A stretch of 64,000 nt of DNA from Bradyrhizobium sp. CCBAU 51627 (GCF_028128765.1 NZ_LBJG01000027.1:348878-412877); one strand, 5' to 3'; positions 1-10,891 are shown, numbered from the stretch's first letter. The notes: generated by a model not told the origin, from the sequence alone. Made by a program: numbers and translations.

Positions 1-1
1 A

Positions 2-610
2 GGCTGCCCTTCGATTGCGGGCTTCGAGGTGCTTGAAGCCGCCGTCGAGCAGCGTCGGCTCGCCAGCTACGACAGGGTGCGCCAGGTGCTGGCGGACCGC
101 CGTACGTCGTATTTCCTGATCGGTCTTGGCGGCTGGATCGAAGCGCGCGGATGGCGCAGCGACGTCGCGCCGGACCATCTGGCGCAACTCGCCGAACCCG
201 CCACCAATTTCGCGCAACGTATTCTGTCGGCCCAGCATGCCAAGGTGCTCAAGCGCGGCCGCCGCTTCAAGTCGCGCAGCACGGAGGAGCGGCACCGCGT
301 CCGGCTCGCCGCGAAGAAACTGCGCTATGTCGCCGATTTCCTGCTGCCGCTCTATGGAGAGCGAAAATCCGCCAAACGCTTTTCCAGCAAGCTCGCCGAC
401 CTGCAACAGCAGCTCGGCATCTACAATGACATGGCGACGACGGCTTCGCTGCTCGCGGACATTGGCAAGGAGCCCGGCAACAGCACCGCCGCGGCTGCCA
501 TTGCCGGCTGGCAGGCGCACGCCATGGTCGGGGTCGAGCCGCGTCTGAACGCGGCATGGTCGGAATTCGTCAAGACGAAGGTGCCCTGGTCGACCGGAGT
601 CGGCGCCTGA
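2..610 (+). CDS. CHAD domain-containing protein, 3' part (5' end outside window)
   Basis: The reading frame is open from the left edge, so the 202 visible residues are only the C-terminal part of the gene; the GTG at 29 is internal and not the true start. The visible part matches the second half of a CHAD domain, an alpha-helical fold rich in conserved His and basic residues that is associated with polyphosphate (for example alongside CYTH triphosphatases). The motif HRVRLAAKKLRYVADF is the typical CHAD helix, followed by a helix with LADLQQQLGIYNDM, the conserved 'LQ..LG..ND' segment. Whether a CYTH domain lies upstream cannot be seen. Family assignment is solid; the substrate is unknown. 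Confidence 0.85.
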   Translation, partial: GCPSIAGFEVLEAAVEQRRLASYDRVRQVLADRRTSYFLIGLGGWIEARGWRSDVAPDHLAQLAEPATNFAQRILSAQHAKVLKRGRRFKSRSTEERHRVRLAAKKLRYVADFLLPLYGERKSAKRFSSKLADLQQQLGIYNDMATTASLLADIGKEPGNSTAAAAIAGWQAHAMVGVEPRLNAAWSEFVKTKVPWSTGVGA

Positions 611-630
611 TCGAGCGCATCAGCCGATGA

Positions 631-1020
631 TCAACCCTTGGCGTCGCAGGCCCAGGCGCGGATCACGCATTCCTTGCCGCCATATTTGTAGCATTCGCGG
701 GTTGCGGCATTGAGTGTGGCGGAGATATTCGGCTTCACGGCATAACCATAGGCGCCGCAGGGATTGGTCATGTCAACCGACATCGCGGCGCAGGCGCGCT
801 TCATCGTCACCGTCGTGCATTCGCCCTTGCACTGCTTCTGCGCCGCCGCACGCGCCTCGTGCTCGGCGTTATAGTCGTAGGCCTGTCCGTAAGCGCCGCA
901 CTTGCCAACGGCAAAAGCACCGGCCGCGTGGGCTTCGGTGATGTAACGGGCGCCGGAAACACAAACCGACAGCGCAAAGAAAAACATCGCGCAACGGCGC
1001 GCGACGACGTTCGAAGCCAT
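631..1020 (-). CDS. DUF4189-type small secreted protein
   Basis: A 129-residue protein with a hydrophobic N-terminal segment (about residues 8-32, ending AHAAG) that reads as a Sec signal peptide. The mature part carries two similar GA(Y)-type units: CGAYGQAYDYN...AAAQKQC near residues 41-64 and CGAYGYAVKPN...AATRECYKYGGKEC near residues 88-117. This spacing of Gly-Tyr and Cys is typical of DUF4189 proteins, which are small periplasmic or secreted proteins of unknown function. The cysteines probably form disulfides. It converges on the CHAD gene with only about 20 bases between stops, and the 93-base gap on its 5' side separates it from the molybdenum island, so it is likely a single-gene unit. 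Confidence 0.7.
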   Translation of the reverse strand: MASNVVARRCAMFFFALSVCVSGARYITEAHAAGAFAVGKCGAYGQAYDYNAEHEARAAAQKQCKGECTTVTMKRACAAMSVDMTNPCGAYGYAVKPNISATLNAATRECYKYGGKECVIRAWACDAKG

Positions 1021-1113
1021 GGAAAAGCCCCTCCCCCCAAGGCAGGTGCGGAGGACTTTAAGCAGCGGTCGTTTCCAGATGGTGAACGGGTGGTTGAAAA
1101 CGGACGATCGGTA

Positions 1114-2714
<1,601 letters not shown>

Positions 2715-2718
<4 letters not shown>

Positions 2719-3416
2719 GCCGCTTCTTCTTTTTCTTTGGGAGGCAGCCGCAGCACCGCGGTGATCTCGGCCATGATCGCCACCGCGATCTCGGCCGGCG
2801 AGACCGCCCCAATCGCCAGCCCGATGGGAGCATGGATGCGCGCGATATCGCTCTCCTTCGCGCCCTGCGCCCGCAGCCGGTCGCCGCGCTTGGCATGGGT
2901 CTTCCGCGAACCGAGCGCGCCGATATAGAAGCAGTTGCGCTCGAAGGCGTGCAGCAGCGCGGGATCGTCGATCTTCGGATCGTGCGTCACCGCGACGAAG
3001 GCCGTATAGGCATCGACGTTGAGCGGCGGCAGCGCGGTCTCAGGCCATTCGGCGACCAGCGGAATATCGGGGAAGCGCTCGGGGCTCGCAAAGGCCGTGC
3101 GCGGATCGACAACCGTGACGTCGTAGCCGAGTGAGCGCGCCAGCGGCGCCAGCGCCTGGCTGATATGAACCGCGCCGACGATGACGAGCTTTGCGGTCGG
3201 CGCGTAGACGTTGAGGAAGAGCTTTTTGCCGCCGGCTTCGATATTGGCGCTCTTGCCCATGCGAAGCTGCTTGTCCAGCTCGGCGCGCAGCGGGTCCTTG
3301 GCAAAATCCGCCGCCTTCACCAGGCGCTGCTCGCCGCTCTCGGTGTCGGTCACCAAAATCACCGGCCGGCGCGCGGCGCGCTCGGCGTTGAGTTCGTGCA
3401 GGATGGCGAGCTTCAC
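2715..3416 (-). CDS. XdhC family protein, Rossmann-domain part (CoxF/CoxI-like)
   Basis: The protein of about 233 residues starts at a GTG three bases after the stop of the neighbouring XdhC N-domain gene; the frame stays open further upstream but that sequence is Arg-rich non-coding shadow. The first half holds VTDTESGEQRLV and a short XdhC-like segment; the second half is an NAD-type Rossmann fold with LVIVGAVHISQALAPLA and the downstream YIGALGSRKTHAKR and IHAPIGLAIGAVSPAEIAVAIMAEI, all standard for the XdhC_C domain. XdhC proteins bind molybdenum cofactor and insert the sulfurated form into xanthine-dehydrogenase-like enzymes. With its neighbour it resembles a split XdhC, as in cox clusters. 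Partner: the missing large subunit noted for this island. Confidence 0.85.
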
Positions 3417-3418
3417 GG

Positions 3419-3742
3419 CTAACCGACCTTCTCGACGAAGACGCGGATGGTTCCGCCGCAGGACAACCCGACATTCCAGGCCGTCTCGTCGGCGACGCCG
3501 AACTCCAGCATCTTTGGCTTGCCGCTCTCGATCACATCCATGGCCTCGGTGACGACAGCGCCCTCGACGCAGCCGCCGGAGACCGAGCCCAGAAACGTGC
3601 CCTCGTCGTTGATGACGAGGCTGGAGCCCGCGGGGCGCGGCGCCGAGCCCCAGGTCTCGACCACAGTGGCCAGCGCGACGCCACGGCCGGCTTTCTGCCA
3701 ATCCTCCGCTGCCTTCAGAATATCCTCGTCGCGATCGAGCAT
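3419..3742 (-). CDS. XdhC/CoxI family protein, N-terminal domain only
   Basis: A 107-residue protein with only the XdhC_CoxI N-domain. The signature lies in GVALATVVETWGSAPRPAGS (residues about 20-39), followed by GTFLGSVSGGCVEGAVV and, near the end, GLSCGGTIRVFVE. The Cys in SGGCVEG and in LSCGGTI are conserved in the family and bind the cofactor or Mo-sulfur. Full-length XdhC carries this domain and a Rossmann domain in one chain; here the second domain is encoded by the next gene, 2 bases downstream. The ATG at 3742 gives a normal family N terminus. It lies 10 bases after the CoxE-like gene, consistent with one operon. Confidence 0.87.
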   Translation of the reverse strand: MLDRDEDILKAAEDWQKAGRGVALATVVETWGSAPRPAGSSLVINDEGTFLGSVSGGCVEGAVVTEAMDVIESGKPKMLEFGVADETAWNVGLSCGGTIRVFVEKVG

Positions 3743-3752
3743 GGTGGGCCTC

Positions 3753-4955
3753 TCAAGCTGCGGAGCGGATCAGGCTGCGGTGATGCGGCGGCAATGGCCG
3801 GGAGAGCGTGGCGATCAGCTCCTGGATCGAACTCAAATTATGCACGGGCCTGAATTCGTCAACGTGCGGGAGCATCATTTTGATGCCCTGCGCCTTGGCC
3901 TCGAAGCCGCCGAACCGGAGTAGCGGGTTGAGCCAGATCAGCCGCCGGCAGGAGCGGTGCAGGCGGTCCATCTCGAAAGCCAGCCTGGAATCGGCCTCCC
4001 GCTCCAACCCATCTGAAATCAGCAGCACGATGGCACCCTGGCTCAGCACCCTTCGCGCCCACAATTTGTTGAAGTTGTGCAGCGAGGCCGAGATCCGCGT
4101 GCCGCCGGCCCAGTCCTCCACCGAGGCCGAGCAGCTCGCCAGCGCCTCGTCGGGATCGCGCTGGCGCAGCGCGCGCGTCACATTGGTGAGCCGCGTGCCG
4201 AACAGGAACACCGAAACGCGTTTGCGTGCGTCGCCGATGGCATGCAGGAAATGCAGGAACAGGCGGGTGTACTCGCTCATCGAGCCGGAGATGTCGAGCA
4301 GCGCCACGATCGGGGCCGGCTTCTCGATCCGGCCGAGGCGATGGATGTCGATGATGTCGCCGCCGGTGCGCAAGGACGCGCGCAGCGTACGGCGCATGTC
4401 GAGCCGCAGCCCGCGCGGATCCGGCAGGTAGCGGCGCGTCAGCAATTCGGCCTGCGGCAGGTGCATCATCTCGATGGCCCGGAGCGCTTCGGTGATCTCG
4501 GCCGCGCTCATCTGTGCAAAATCCTTCTTCTGAAGGATTTCCTTGTCGGAGACCGACAGGCGCAGATCCTGCTCCTGATGCTGCGGCGTCTCGGTCATAC
4601 GCGGCTGCGACATCGCCTCCTGCACGCGGCGGGCGCCGGCCTGCGGCTTCTTCTTGGCTTCGTCCGGCAGCGGCACGGAATCCAGCATGTGCTTCCATTC
4701 CTCCGAGGCGCGGAAGAACAGGTTGAAGGCCTGCTTGAAGATCAGTGCGTGCTCGTGGCGCTTGACGAAGATCGCCTCCAGCGTGGTGAAGACGTCGGCG
4801 CGGTTGCCGATGTCGATCACTTGCAGTGCGCTCATGGCATCGATCACCGCACCCGGTCCGACCGGCATGCCGGCGGCGCGCAGCGCACGGGCGAAGCCGA
4901 CGATGTTGTCGGCGAATTGCTCGGTTTGCTCGGGCTCGAGGTGGTTGATCGCCAT
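3753..4955 (-). CDS. VWA domain protein, CoxE-like
   Basis: A 400-residue protein of the CoxE family. The C-terminal half is a von Willebrand A domain with an intact MIDAS motif, DISGSMSEY (about residues 222-230), and the later ISDGLERE. CoxE proteins act with the MoxR/CoxD ATPase in maturation of the copper-molybdenum centre of CO dehydrogenase in Oligotropha-type systems, and similar pairs serve other molybdenum hydroxylases. The N-terminal half is helical and charged. The CoxD-like ATPase gene lies just upstream, separated by a 100-base palindromic repeat, so the two genes may still be co-transcribed. Confidence 0.88.
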   Translation of the reverse strand: MAINHLEPEQTEQFADNIVGFARALRAAGMPVGPGAVIDAMSALQVIDIGNRADVFTTLEAIFVKRHEHALIFKQAFNLFFRASEEWKHMLDSVPLPDEAKKKPQAGARRVQEAMSQPRMTETPQHQEQDLRLSVSDKEILQKKDFAQMSAAEITEALRAIEMMHLPQAELLTRRYLPDPRGLRLDMRRTLRASLRTGGDIIDIHRLGRIEKPAPIVALLDISGSMSEYTRLFLHFLHAIGDARKRVSVFLFGTRLTNVTRALRQRDPDEALASCSASVEDWAGGTRISASLHNFNKLWARRVLSQGAIVLLISDGLEREADSRLAFEMDRLHRSCRRLIWLNPLLRFGGFEAKAQGIKMMLPHVDEFRPVHNLSSIQELIATLSRPLPPHHRSLIRSAA

Positions 4956-4973
4956 GGTTCAGCACTCTCGATC

Positions 4974-5073
4974 GTCATTCCGGGGCGCCGCGTCAGCGGC
5001 GAGCCCGGAATCCATAACCACGATCGGGAGTATGGATTCCGGGCTCGCGACTTCGTCGCGCCCCGGAATGACG
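4974..5073. repeat. Long imperfect palindromic intergenic repeat (class A)
   Basis: The stretch starts GTCATTCCGGGGCG and ends CGCCCCGGAATGAC, with a second pair of arms CCCGGAATCCATA / TATGGATTCCGGG nearer the centre. Folded as RNA it makes a nearly complete 40-bp hairpin with a small loop around ACCACGATCGGGAG. It sits between the coxD-like and coxE-like genes of the same operon. Elements with this terminal GTCATTCCGGG sequence are dispersed repeats in Bradyrhizobium-type genomes; possible roles are mRNA stability or partial termination within the operon. Confidence 0.8.
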
Positions 5074-5093
5074 AGCTCAGTTGTGGTGCGAGA

Positions 5094-6002
<909 letters not shown>

Positions 6003-6061
6003 GAAAAGCCAGTCTCGTTTACGCCCTCACGGGACAAGTTTTGGCCGAGGGTGAGGTTCGC

Positions 6062-6868
6062 TCACTCCTTGGCGTTGGCAGCATCGAGGGCGCGGCGCGT
6101 CAGCACGCCAATGAGATGGGCGCGGTACTCGGCGCTGCCATGGATGTCGCTGTTCAGCCCTTCCGCCGGCACCTCGATGCCATCGAGCACCTTGGACGAG
6201 AACCGCTTCTTCAGCGCCTCCTCGAACGCCTCGACGCGGAAGACGCCGTTCGAGCCCGCCCCGGTGACGGCGACGCGCACGTCCGATGGACGCCGCGCCA
6301 CGAACACGCCGACCAGCGCATAGCGCGAGGCCTGATTGCGGAACTTGATGTAGGCGGCCTTCTTGGGCAGCGGGAACATCACCTTGGTGATGATCTCGTC
6401 GGCCTCCAGCGCGGTCGAGAACAGGCCCTGGAAATATTCCTCGGCTTTGAGACGGCGCTTGTTGGTGACGATGGTTGCCCCGAGCGCCAGCACTGCGGCT
6501 GGATAGTCCGCGGTCGGATCGTTGTTGGCGAGCGAACCGCCGATCGTGCCCTTGTGGCGCACGGCGGGATCGCCGATCTGGCTGGCGAGATCGGCCAGCG
6601 CCGGGATCGCCTCACCGACGATAGCGGAGGTCGCGACCTCGGCATGCTTGGCGGTCGCGCCGATCACCAGCGAGCGGCCCTTCATCTCGATCGTGTTCAG
6701 CCCCTCGATATGGGAGAGGTCGACCAGATGCGGCGGGCTTGCCAGTCGCTGCTTCATGACCGGAATCAGCGTGTGACCGCCGGCGATCAGCTTGGCGTCT
6801 TCGTTCTTCACCAGGAGATTGGCGGCCTGCCGGACGGTCCCGGGGCGATGGTATTTGAATTCGTACAT
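6062..6868 (-). CDS. Xanthine dehydrogenase family FAD-binding subunit (CoxM-like)
   Basis: A 268-residue medium subunit of a molybdenum hydroxylase. It begins with MYEFKYHRPGTVRQAANLL, the usual start of this family. FAD-binding motifs are KLIAGGHTLIPVMKQRLA (about residues 26-43) and GTIGGSLANNDPTADYPAAV (about 108-127); the C-terminal half is the CO-dehydrogenase flavoprotein C-domain with FRNQASRYALVGVFVA. It would pass electrons from the iron-sulfur subunit to FAD and then to a quinone or other acceptor. It follows the 2Fe-2S gene by 30 bases; in most operons a molybdopterin-binding large-subunit gene lies next to these two, and none is present here. Confidence 0.92.
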   Translation of the reverse strand: MYEFKYHRPGTVRQAANLLVKNEDAKLIAGGHTLIPVMKQRLASPPHLVDLSHIEGLNTIEMKGRSLVIGATAKHAEVATSAIVGEAIPALADLASQIGDPAVRHKGTIGGSLANNDPTADYPAAVLALGATIVTNKRRLKAEEYFQGLFSTALEADEIITKVMFPLPKKAAYIKFRNQASRYALVGVFVARRPSDVRVAVTGAGSNGVFRVEAFEEALKKRFSSKVLDGIEVPAEGLNSDIHGSAEYRAHLIGVLTRRALDAANAKE

Positions 6869-6898
6869 GAGGGTGTCCTGATCGCGGAGAGCGCGCGG

Positions 6899-7390
6899 TT
6901 ACGCGAGATCGGATTTCGCCATTGCCTTGGCGCCGGCGGCGATCGAGGCAACGATGTTCTGGTAGCCGGTGCAGCGGCAGAGATTGCCTTCTAGTTCTTC
7001 CCGGATCGTATGATCGTCGAGCTCGTGACCCTTGCGATGGACGATGTCGATCGCGGTCATGATCATGCCGGGCGTGCAAAAGCCGCACTGCAGGCCATGG
7101 TGCTCACGGAAGGCTTCCTGCATCGGATGCAGCGGCGCGCCATCAACCGCCAGCCCCTCGATGGTCTTGACCTCGTGGCCATCGGCCATCACGGCCAGCG
7201 TGGTGCAGGACTTCACGGCCTTGCCGTCGAGATGCACGACGCAGGCGCCGCACTGCGAGGTATCGCAGCCGACATGGGTGCCGGTCAGCCGCAGATTCTC
7301 GCGCAGAAACTGCACCAGGAGCGTACGCGGGTCGACATTGGCCGTAACAGGATTGCCGTTCACGATGAGGGAGATTTTTGCCATAAGCAC
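6899..7390 (-). CDS. (2Fe-2S)-binding small subunit of molybdenum hydroxylase (CoxS-like)
   Basis: A 163-residue iron-sulfur subunit with two [2Fe-2S] clusters. The plant-ferredoxin-type cluster is bound by GCDTSQCGACVVHLDGKAVK and the following C (about residues 41-62); the helical second cluster by CGFCTPGMIMTA (about 101-112) and NLCRCTGYQNIV (about 136-147). It begins MAKISLIVNGNPVTA if the second Met is used; the first Met is two residues upstream. It transfers electrons from the molybdenum centre to the FAD subunit. A 132-base gap separates it from the coxG-like gene, and this gap could hold a second promoter. Confidence 0.92.
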   Translation of the reverse strand: MLMAKISLIVNGNPVTANVDPRTLLVQFLRENLRLTGTHVGCDTSQCGACVVHLDGKAVKSCTTLAVMADGHEVKTIEGLAVDGAPLHPMQEAFREHHGLQCGFCTPGMIMTAIDIVHRKGHELDDHTIREELEGNLCRCTGYQNIVASIAAGAKAMAKSDLA

Positions 7391-7522
7391 TCTCTGTCAG
7401 CGCCCCGACGGGTCCCGTCGAAGCGGTTCTTTTTTATAGTTATTCCAACCCATCATATGGGCCATTGTCCGCTGGGGCAACATCACCCCGGACGCAAGCC
7501 GCCATGCCGAAAGGCGATAGGT

Positions 7523-7969
7523 TCAGCCCTGTACCGCCTTGGCGAAGTTCGCGAAAAATTCGTCGGCCAGCTTCTTGGCGGCACCGTTGATGAGGCGCTG
7601 TCCGAGTTGCGCCAACTTGCCGCCGATCTGCGCCTCGACGGCATACGAGAGCAGCGTGCCGCCATCCTTCTCCGCCAGCTTCACGGTCGCGCCACCCTTG
7701 GCAAAACCGGCCACCCCGCCCTCACCCTCACCTGATATCTTGTAGCCGTTCGGCGGGTCGAGATCAGAGAGCGTTACCTTTCCCCTGAAGCGCGCCGAGA
7801 CCGGACCGACCTTCATTTTCGCCGTTGCGCGAAAACCGCTGTCGTCGGTCTTCTCCAGCTCCTCGCAGCCGGGGATACAGGCCTTCAGCACTGCGGGGTC
7901 ATTGAGTTTTTCCCACACGGCCTCGCGCGACGCTGCGAGCTGGACTTCGCCGTTCATCGTCATGGCCAT
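7523..7969 (-). CDS. CoxG-like SRPBCC (carbon monoxide dehydrogenase subunit G) family protein
   Basis: A 148-residue protein of the CoxG group in the SRPBCC superfamily. It opens MAMTMNGEVQLAASREAVWE, followed by the family segment LKACIPGCEELEKTDDSGF and later GKVTLSDLDPPNGYKISGEG. The C-terminal helix ends ADEFFANFAKAV. CoxG proteins help attach CO dehydrogenase to the cytoplasmic membrane; many non-CO hydroxylase clusters also have one. As the first gene of the minus-strand island it is divergent from pcaB, sharing a 172-base intergenic region. Confidence 0.88.
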   Translation of the reverse strand: MAMTMNGEVQLAASREAVWEKLNDPAVLKACIPGCEELEKTDDSGFRATAKMKVGPVSARFRGKVTLSDLDPPNGYKISGEGEGGVAGFAKGGATVKLAEKDGGTLLSYAVEAQIGGKLAQLGQRLINGAAKKLADEFFANFAKAVQG

Positions 7970-8141
7970 GGGGCGCCTCCCGGGATCACATCAGAACAAT
8001 ATTGCTCAAGTAACGCACGAAGGCCGCAAAGGAAAGGGTACCCACGGTCACGTGCAATGCATATTCGCACTTGCAAAAAGTCTTGGACGGCCCGGTCAGG
8101 GATTGGCAGAGCCGGGACATGGTGGTTAGGTCCCGCACAAC

Positions 8142-9497
8142 ATGAGCACAGCCCTCTCCTCCCTGCTTGCGCCGATGCTGTCGAGCGCAGCCATGCGCAC
8201 TGTCTGCGACGACCGGTCCACGCTCCAGCACATGCTCGATTTCGAGGCAGCCCTGGCGCGGGCCGAAGCCGCCACCGGCGTGATTCCCGCATCGGCGGCG
8301 GGCCCGATCGAAGCGGCCTGCAAGGCCGATGCCTTCGACATGGCTGCCCTGGCCGAGGCCGCGACCCGGTCGGGCAATCTCGCGATTCCCCTGATCAAGA
8401 CTCTGACCGCCAACGTGGCCAAGGCCGATGCGGAGGCCGCGCGCTACGTGCATTGGGGCGCGACCAGCCAGGACGTCATCGACACCGCGACCATGCTGGG
8501 CCTGCGCGCCGCCATCGACGCGCTGGACGCCGACCTCAGCCGCGCCATCAAGGGCTTTGCCGCGCTGGCCCGCGCTCATCGGAATACCGCAATGGTGGCG
8601 CGGACATGGCTCCAGCACGCGCTGCCGATGCCGTTCGGGTTGAAGGTCGCCGAATATGCGGCGAGCCTCGCCCGCGCCCGCTGCCGCCTGCGGCGTGTCC
8701 GCCGCGAGGGCCTCGCCCTGCAATTCGGCGGCGCCGCCGGCACACTTGCAGCCCTCGGTGACAAGGGACTCGCGGTGGCCGAAGCGCTGGCGCAGGAATT
8801 GAATTTGCCGTTGCCGGAAGCGCCCTGGCACACCCATCGCGACCGCATCGCGGAGGCTGCGTCAGCCTTCGCGATTCTCGCCGGCAGCTGCGGCAAGATC
8901 GCCCGTGACGTCTCGCTGATGATGCAGACCGATGTCGGCGAAGCGTTCGAACCCGCCGGCGAAGGCCGCGGCGGCTCCTCGACCATGCCGCACAAGCGCA
9001 ACCCGGTCGCAGCCGCAAGCGCGCTCGGCTGCGCGACGATGGCTCCGCAGCTCGCTGCGACGATCCTTGCGGCACAGGTGCAGGACCATGAGCGCAGCGC
9101 CGGGCCCTGGCACGCGGAATGGCCGACATTGCCGCAATTGATGCTGGTCGCTTCAGGGGCGCTTGCCGGCATTGTCGACATCGCCGAAGGGCTGGATGTC
9201 GATGCCGCGCGCATGCGCAGCAATCTCGATGCAACGCACGGGCTGATCATGGCGGAAGCGGTCACCTTTGCGCTCGCCGACAAGATCGGCAAGAGCGATG
9301 CGCATCACCTCATCGAGGCTGCGAGCAAGCGCGCGGTCGCCGAGAAGAAGCATCTGCGCGAGGTGCTGTCGGCCGATTCGCAGGTCACCGCGCATCTGGC
9401 GCCCGAGAAAATTGCGGCATTGTTCGAGCCGATGGCCTATCAAGGAGCATCGCAAGCCTTGATCGATCGACTGCTCGCTTCTTTGGATCTCTCCTGA
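8142..9497 (+). CDS. pcaB: 3-carboxy-cis,cis-muconate cycloisomerase
   Basis: A 451-residue member of the fumarase/aspartase superfamily. The superfamily signature is GRGGSSTMPHKRNPVAAA near residues 283-300, with the flexible catalytic Ser loop; the PcaB-like substrate region HWGATSQDVIDTATML lies near residue 104. PcaB lactonises 3-carboxy-cis,cis-muconate to 4-carboxymuconolactone in the protocatechuate branch of the beta-ketoadipate pathway in the cytosol. The next two genes are pcaD and pcaC, giving the two following steps. Adenylosuccinate lyase and argininosuccinate lyase are excluded by the position in a pca set and by the sequence of the signature. Confidence 0.92.
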   Translation: MSTALSSLLAPMLSSAAMRTVCDDRSTLQHMLDFEAALARAEAATGVIPASAAGPIEAACKADAFDMAALAEAATRSGNLAIPLIKTLTANVAKADAEAARYVHWGATSQDVIDTATMLGLRAAIDALDADLSRAIKGFAALARAHRNTAMVARTWLQHALPMPFGLKVAEYAASLARARCRLRRVRREGLALQFGGAAGTLAALGDKGLAVAEALAQELNLPLPEAPWHTHRDRIAEAASAFAILAGSCGKIARDVSLMMQTDVGEAFEPAGEGRGGSSTMPHKRNPVAAASALGCATMAPQLAATILAAQVQDHERSAGPWHAEWPTLPQLMLVASGALAGIVDIAEGLDVDAARMRSNLDATHGLIMAEAVTFALADKIGKSDAHHLIEAASKRAVAEKKHLREVLSADSQVTAHLAPEKIAALFEPMAYQGASQALIDRLLASLDLS

Positions 9498-9498
9498 T

Positions 9499-9610
9499 GT
9501 CGTTGCCGGGCTTGACCCGGCAATCCATCATCTAGGATAGATTGACTTTCTAGATGGATGCGCGGGTCATCCAGGTTAAGACGCGCTCCGCGCTGTTGCC
9601 CGCGCATGAC
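9499..9610. repeat. Palindromic intergenic repeat between pcaB and pcaD (class B)
   Basis: Contains the perfect hairpin TTGCCGGG-cttga-CCCGGCAA (9503-9523), a second pair ATCCATC / GATGGAT (9524-9530 and 9553-9559), and ends with CCCGCGCATGAC, the partner of an upstream GCGCGGGTCA. It fills almost the whole pcaB-pcaD gap and stops exactly before the pcaD ribosome binding site AAGGAA. It is a dispersed repeat type rather than a gene; it may modulate expression within the operon. Confidence 0.7.
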
Positions 9611-9622
9611 AAGGAACATGCC

Positions 9623-10405
9623 ATGCCCATGATCGATGCCGACGGTTGCCTGCTCAACGTCTCCGTCGAAGGCCGCGACGGCGGGCCGACCTTGATGCTG
9701 TCGAACTCGCTCGGCTGCACCCTTCAGATGTGGGAGCCGCAGATGAAGGCCCTGACGCAGGTGTTCCGCGTCATCCGCTACGACCGCCGTGGCCACGGCA
9801 AGTCCAACGTGCCGCCCGGCCCCTATACAATGGAACGTTTCGGCCGCGACGTGCTGGCGATCCTCGACGACCTCAACATCGAGAAGGTGCATTGGTGCGG
9901 CCTGTCGATGGGCGGCATGGTCGGTCAATGGCTGGGCGCCAATGCGCCTGAGCGGTTCGGCAAGCTCATCCTCGCCAACACATCCTGCTACTATGCCGAG
10001 CCGACGAAGTGGCTGGAGCGCATCGACGCGGTGAAAAAGGGCGGCATCGCGGCGGTTGCTGACGGCGTGATCGCCGGCTGGCTGACCCAGGATTTCCGCG
10101 AACGCGCGCCTGAGATCACGGCAAAGATGAAATCGATGCTGCTCGCGACCCCGGTCGAGGGCTATCTCGCCTGCTGCGAGGCGCTGTCGACGCTCGACCA
10201 GCGAGCGCTGCTGCCGAAGATCAAGAGTCCGACCCTGGTGATTGCCGGCCGCTACGACATGGCGACGCCGATCTCGGCCGGCGAGTTGATCCGCTCGAGC
10301 ATTCCCGGCGCCAGCATGACCATCATCGACGCCGCCCACATTTCCAATGTCGAGCAGCCGCACGCGTTCACCGATGCGGTGGTCGGTTTCTTGACGCAAC
10401 GCTAA
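9623..10405 (+). CDS. pcaD: 3-oxoadipate enol-lactonase
   Basis: A 260-residue alpha/beta hydrolase. The start was set at the ATG preceded by AAGGAA at 8 bases; the longer frame would translate the palindromic repeat. The nucleophile elbow is CGLSMGGMVGQW (Ser about residue 94), the acid lies in GRYDMATP, and the His in DAAHISNVEQPHAF. The N terminus holds MLSNSLGCTLQMWEPQ, a typical PcaD segment. It hydrolyses 3-oxoadipate enol-lactone to 3-oxoadipate after PcaC decarboxylation. It lies between pcaB and pcaC. Confidence 0.92.
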   Translation: MPMIDADGCLLNVSVEGRDGGPTLMLSNSLGCTLQMWEPQMKALTQVFRVIRYDRRGHGKSNVPPGPYTMERFGRDVLAILDDLNIEKVHWCGLSMGGMVGQWLGANAPERFGKLILANTSCYYAEPTKWLERIDAVKKGGIAAVADGVIAGWLTQDFRERAPEITAKMKSMLLATPVEGYLACCEALSTLDQRALLPKIKSPTLVIAGRYDMATPISAGELIRSSIPGASMTIIDAAHISNVEQPHAFTDAVVGFLTQR

Positions 10406-10413
10406 CCGCAGTC

Positions 10414-10483
10414 GTCATTGCGAGCGTAGCGGCGCAATCCAGACCCCCCTCCGCGGTGACAGACTGGATTGCTTCGCAATGGC
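10414..10483. repeat. Palindromic repeat between pcaD and pcaC (class C)
   Basis: GTCATTGCGAGCGTAGCGG then CGCAATCCAGA on the left pairs imperfectly with CTGGATTGCTTCGCAATGG on the right, around a loop of CCCCCCTCCGCGG. The same terminal sequences recur at 53791 and 61885 in this window, so this is a dispersed family. It ends just before the pcaC ribosome binding site GAGAGGAGG. Confidence 0.75.
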
Positions 10484-10498
10484 GGAGAGGAGGATAGA

Positions 10499-10891
10499 AT
10501 GGACGACCAGAAACGCCGCGATGCCGGCATGACCGTCCGCCGCAAGGTGCTGGGCAATCCCTGGGTCGACAAGTCGATCGCGAATCGCAACGCGTTCAAC
10601 ACCGACTTCCAGGACATGATCACGCGCTATGCCTGGGGCGAGATCTGGACGCGGCCGCATTTCGACGAACGCACGCGCCGCGTGCTTGTCATCGGCACCA
10701 TGGTCGCGCTCGGGCAATGGGACGAATTCCGCCTGCACGTGCGCGCAGCGCTGGCGGAGGGCGGCTTCACTCCCGACGATATCAAGGAAATCTTGCTGCA
10801 GCAGGCGATCTATTGCGGCGTTCCGGCAGCGAACCACGCCGTCAAGGAAGCCTCAGCGATTGTGCAGGAGCTCGGCCTGATCAAAGGCTAG
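10499..10891 (+). CDS. pcaC: 4-carboxymuconolactone decarboxylase
   Basis: A 130-residue protein of the CMD/AhpD-like fold. The ATG at 10499 is preceded by a strong GAGAGGAGG. The middle region DERTRRVLVIGTMVALGQWD and the C-terminal EILLQQAIYCGVPAANHAV are the usual PcaC helices; the Cys and His in this segment match catalytic or structural positions in the family. PcaC converts 4-carboxymuconolactone to 3-oxoadipate enol-lactone. Its 3' end overlaps the convergent membrane-protein gene by 39 bases. No pcaGH (protocatechuate dioxygenase) gene is in the window, so those must be elsewhere. Confidence 0.92.
   Translation: MDDQKRRDAGMTVRRKVLGNPWVDKSIANRNAFNTDFQDMITRYAWGEIWTRPHFDERTRRVLVIGTMVALGQWDEFRLHVRAALAEGGFTPDDIKEILLQQAIYCGVPAANHAVKEASAIVQELGLIKG

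Noticed and set aside
6869..6898. A hidden large-subunit gene between coxS- and coxM-like genes
   Set aside because: Only 30 bases of spacer exist and no molybdopterin-binding motif occurs in any frame nearby.
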